Program-made: the position numbers and the translations under genes | Assembly (NCBI GenBank): GCA_964557545.1 | Contig: CAZLAK010000067.1 | Coordinates: forward strand, 1-5,898 | DNA length: 5,898 bases | Source: CAZLAK01 sp964557545 | Lineage (GTDB): Bacteria; Bacillota; Desulfotomaculia; Desulfotomaculales; Pelotomaculaceae | Direction: 5' to 3' | The notes under the pieces: model-generated | Told to the model about the DNA's origin: nothing | Database searches by the model: none | The model's input: only the letters and a program-made list of their open reading frames with translations | Shown: one piece after another, positions 5,079-5,898 of the stretch | How the letters are laid out: the number at the start of each line of letters is the position of its first letter | Position numbering within the stretch: the first letter of the stretch is position 1

Positions 5079-5109
5079 TGCACCAGTTCCCGTATTTTTC
5101 CGTTTTAGC

Positions 5110-5541
5110 CTAAAGCGAGTAGAGTTCCTCTTCCTTTAAAATGCGCACGCCGCTTCTGGTGAGGGCCTCCACGGCGTCGTCCACTTTTTCTGCCCGCAGC
5201 ACTACTAAGGCGGCGTCGCCGGATTTCTGCACGAAGGCGTAGAGGTACTCGATGTTCACGCCTGCCTCCTCTAAGGGCTTAAGTACTTCCGCCAGGCCCC
5301 CCGGCTCGTCGCGCACTTCCACGGCTACCACGTCGGTGGCGGCCACCGTGTAGCCGGCCTCCTTGAGCGTCCGGTAGGCCCCCGCCGGGTCGTTGACAAT
5401 CAGGCGCAGGATACCGAAATCGGTGGTGTCGGCAATAGAGAGGGCGCGGATGTTGATGCCCGCCCCGCCCAAAACCCGCGTCACCTGCGCCAGCCGCCCG
5501 GATTTATTCTCCAAAAAGACGGAGATTTGTTTAACCTTCAT
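5110..5541 (-). CDS. Tandem ACT-domain protein
   Basis: The 143-residue protein consists of two ACT domains and nothing else. The first spans about residues 3-68 (KQISVFLENKSGRLAQVTRVLGGAGINIRAL, then FGILRLIVND). The second spans about 70-137 (DVVAVEVRDEPGGLAEVLKPLEEAGVNIEYLYAF, then ALVVLRAE). In each, the NKSGRL and DEPGGL turns and the GINIRAL and GVNIEYL stretches mark the usual amino-acid binding interface. ACT domains bind amino acids or similar ligands and regulate enzymes; free-standing pairs like this are often encoded beside phenylacetate-CoA ligase and indolepyruvate ferredoxin oxidoreductase genes, but neither is visible here. Its target is therefore unknown. The ATG at 5541 has a strong GAGGAGG site 10 bases upstream. 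It is the first gene of the possible ACT-MNT-HEPN-cyclo-ligase unit. I saw no clear promoter in the 142 bp before it. Confidence 0.92.
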   Translation of the reverse strand: MKVKQISVFLENKSGRLAQVTRVLGGAGINIRALSIADTTDFGILRLIVNDPAGAYRTLKEAGYTVAATDVVAVEVRDEPGGLAEVLKPLEEAGVNIEYLYAFVQKSGDAALVVLRAEKVDDAVEALTRSGVRILKEEELYSL

Positions 5542-5551
5542 TTAAGAATGT

Positions 5552-5558
5552 CCTCCTC
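5552..5558 (-). promoter_or_regulatory. Ribosome binding site of the ACT-domain gene
   Basis: GAGGAGG on the minus strand lies 10 bases before the ATG at 5541, a strong match to the 16S rRNA tail. It fixes the start of the ACT protein at MKVKQI. Confidence 0.75.
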
Positions 5559-5683
5559 ATCTTGAAAACTTGAAAAATAAGAAATACCCGTTGCCGTCGC
5601 GCCTTTGTCTTCCGCTTTTTTTGCGGAAACCAGGCCACACCCCATTAAGCGCTCAAAATAGTGAATAACTACACATTACTACC

Positions 5684-5898
5684 TTACCGCGGCGGCACGG
5701 TGGCTACCGGCACGCCGTACCTGATCAAAAGCTCCCGGTAGGAGCGGCCCAACAGGTCCCGGCCACGGCGGTCGAAGGCCACGCCCGGCAGCAGGAGGAG
5801 GTCAAAGGGCGGCCTCCGCCCGTTCCAGCGCCCGTCCAGGGCGTCCTGGAAGTCGGCCACGGTGAGGAGACCGGCGCAGGCAATGGAACCGCCGAAAA
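5684..5898 (-). CDS. C-terminal end of a probable DUF512-family protein
   Basis: An open frame enters from the right edge and ends at a TAA at 5686-5684, giving the last 70 residues of a protein. It reads FGGSIACAGLLTVADFQDAL, then a basic Arg-rich stretch, then PFDLLLLPGVAFDRRGRDLLG and a tail ending VPVATVPPR. The FGGxI..AGLLT..D opening and the hydrophobic LLLLPG strand resemble the C-terminal region of DUF512 proteins of Clostridia and relatives, which carry a PDZ-like domain and a radical-SAM-like Fe-S region further upstream. Their function is not established. The start and upstream part are outside the window, so this rests on short motifs. It lies 142 bp upstream of the ACT gene on the same strand and may or may not be cotranscribed with it. 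Confidence 0.55.
   Translation of the reverse strand, partial: FGGSIACAGLLTVADFQDALDGRWNGRRPPFDLLLLPGVAFDRRGRDLLGRSYRELLIRYGVPVATVPPR

Noticed and set aside
5610..5628. Hairpin TTCCGC-T7-GCGGAA between the DUF512-like end and the ACT gene
   Set aside because: The T-run is in the loop, not after the stem, and on the minus strand the stem is followed by GACAAAGG. I do not call it a terminator.

Overview
The window looks like chromosomal DNA of a strictly anaerobic, GC-rich Firmicute of the Moorella / Thermacetogenium / Desulfotomaculum type. This is inferred from gene content only: a NuoE/NuoF-like NADH module, a formate-type channel and a folate C1 enzyme. It also fits the GC-rich genes with strong GGAGG-type ribosome sites and the TTG and GTG starts. 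No rRNA, tRNA, CRISPR array or insertion sequence was seen. Every gene I accept lies on the minus strand, so transcription runs from high to low coordinates.

Right part (5898 to 3629), in order of transcription: the C-terminal end of a probable DUF512-family protein; a tandem ACT-domain protein; a small MNT nucleotidyltransferase overlapping by 20 bp a HEPN-domain protein (a toxin-antitoxin-like pair); and 5-formyltetrahydrofolate cyclo-ligase. The last four are closely spaced (31 bp, -20 bp, 63 bp) and may be one transcription unit. A bidirectional rho-independent terminator at 3439-3472 probably closes it.

Middle (2894-3628): about 735 bp of mostly AT-rich DNA with no convincing gene. It holds the terminator, a 15-bp tandem duplication, two 14-bp direct repeats that each resemble a CRP/FNR-type half-palindrome, a loose TTTTAAG repeat series, and a well-formed promoter whose -35 box lies inside a 19-bp palindrome. 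That promoter points at the channel gene.

Left part (2893 to 1): a formate/nitrite-family channel; a 168-bp gap with GC-rich hairpins; a small protein with two membrane segments and an OB fold; a NuoE-like [2Fe-2S] subunit; and the first 270 residues of a NuoF-like NADH/FMN subunit that runs off the left edge. NuoE plus NuoF next to a formate channel suggests the diaphorase part of an NAD(P)-linked formate dehydrogenase or [FeFe]-hydrogenase complex. The catalytic subunit would lie just outside the window. Together with the folate enzyme this fits C1 and formate metabolism. The most unusual items are the membrane OB-fold protein inside the channel/NuoEF cluster, the HEPN protein without the usual catalytic spacing, and the operator-like sites in the long intergenic region.
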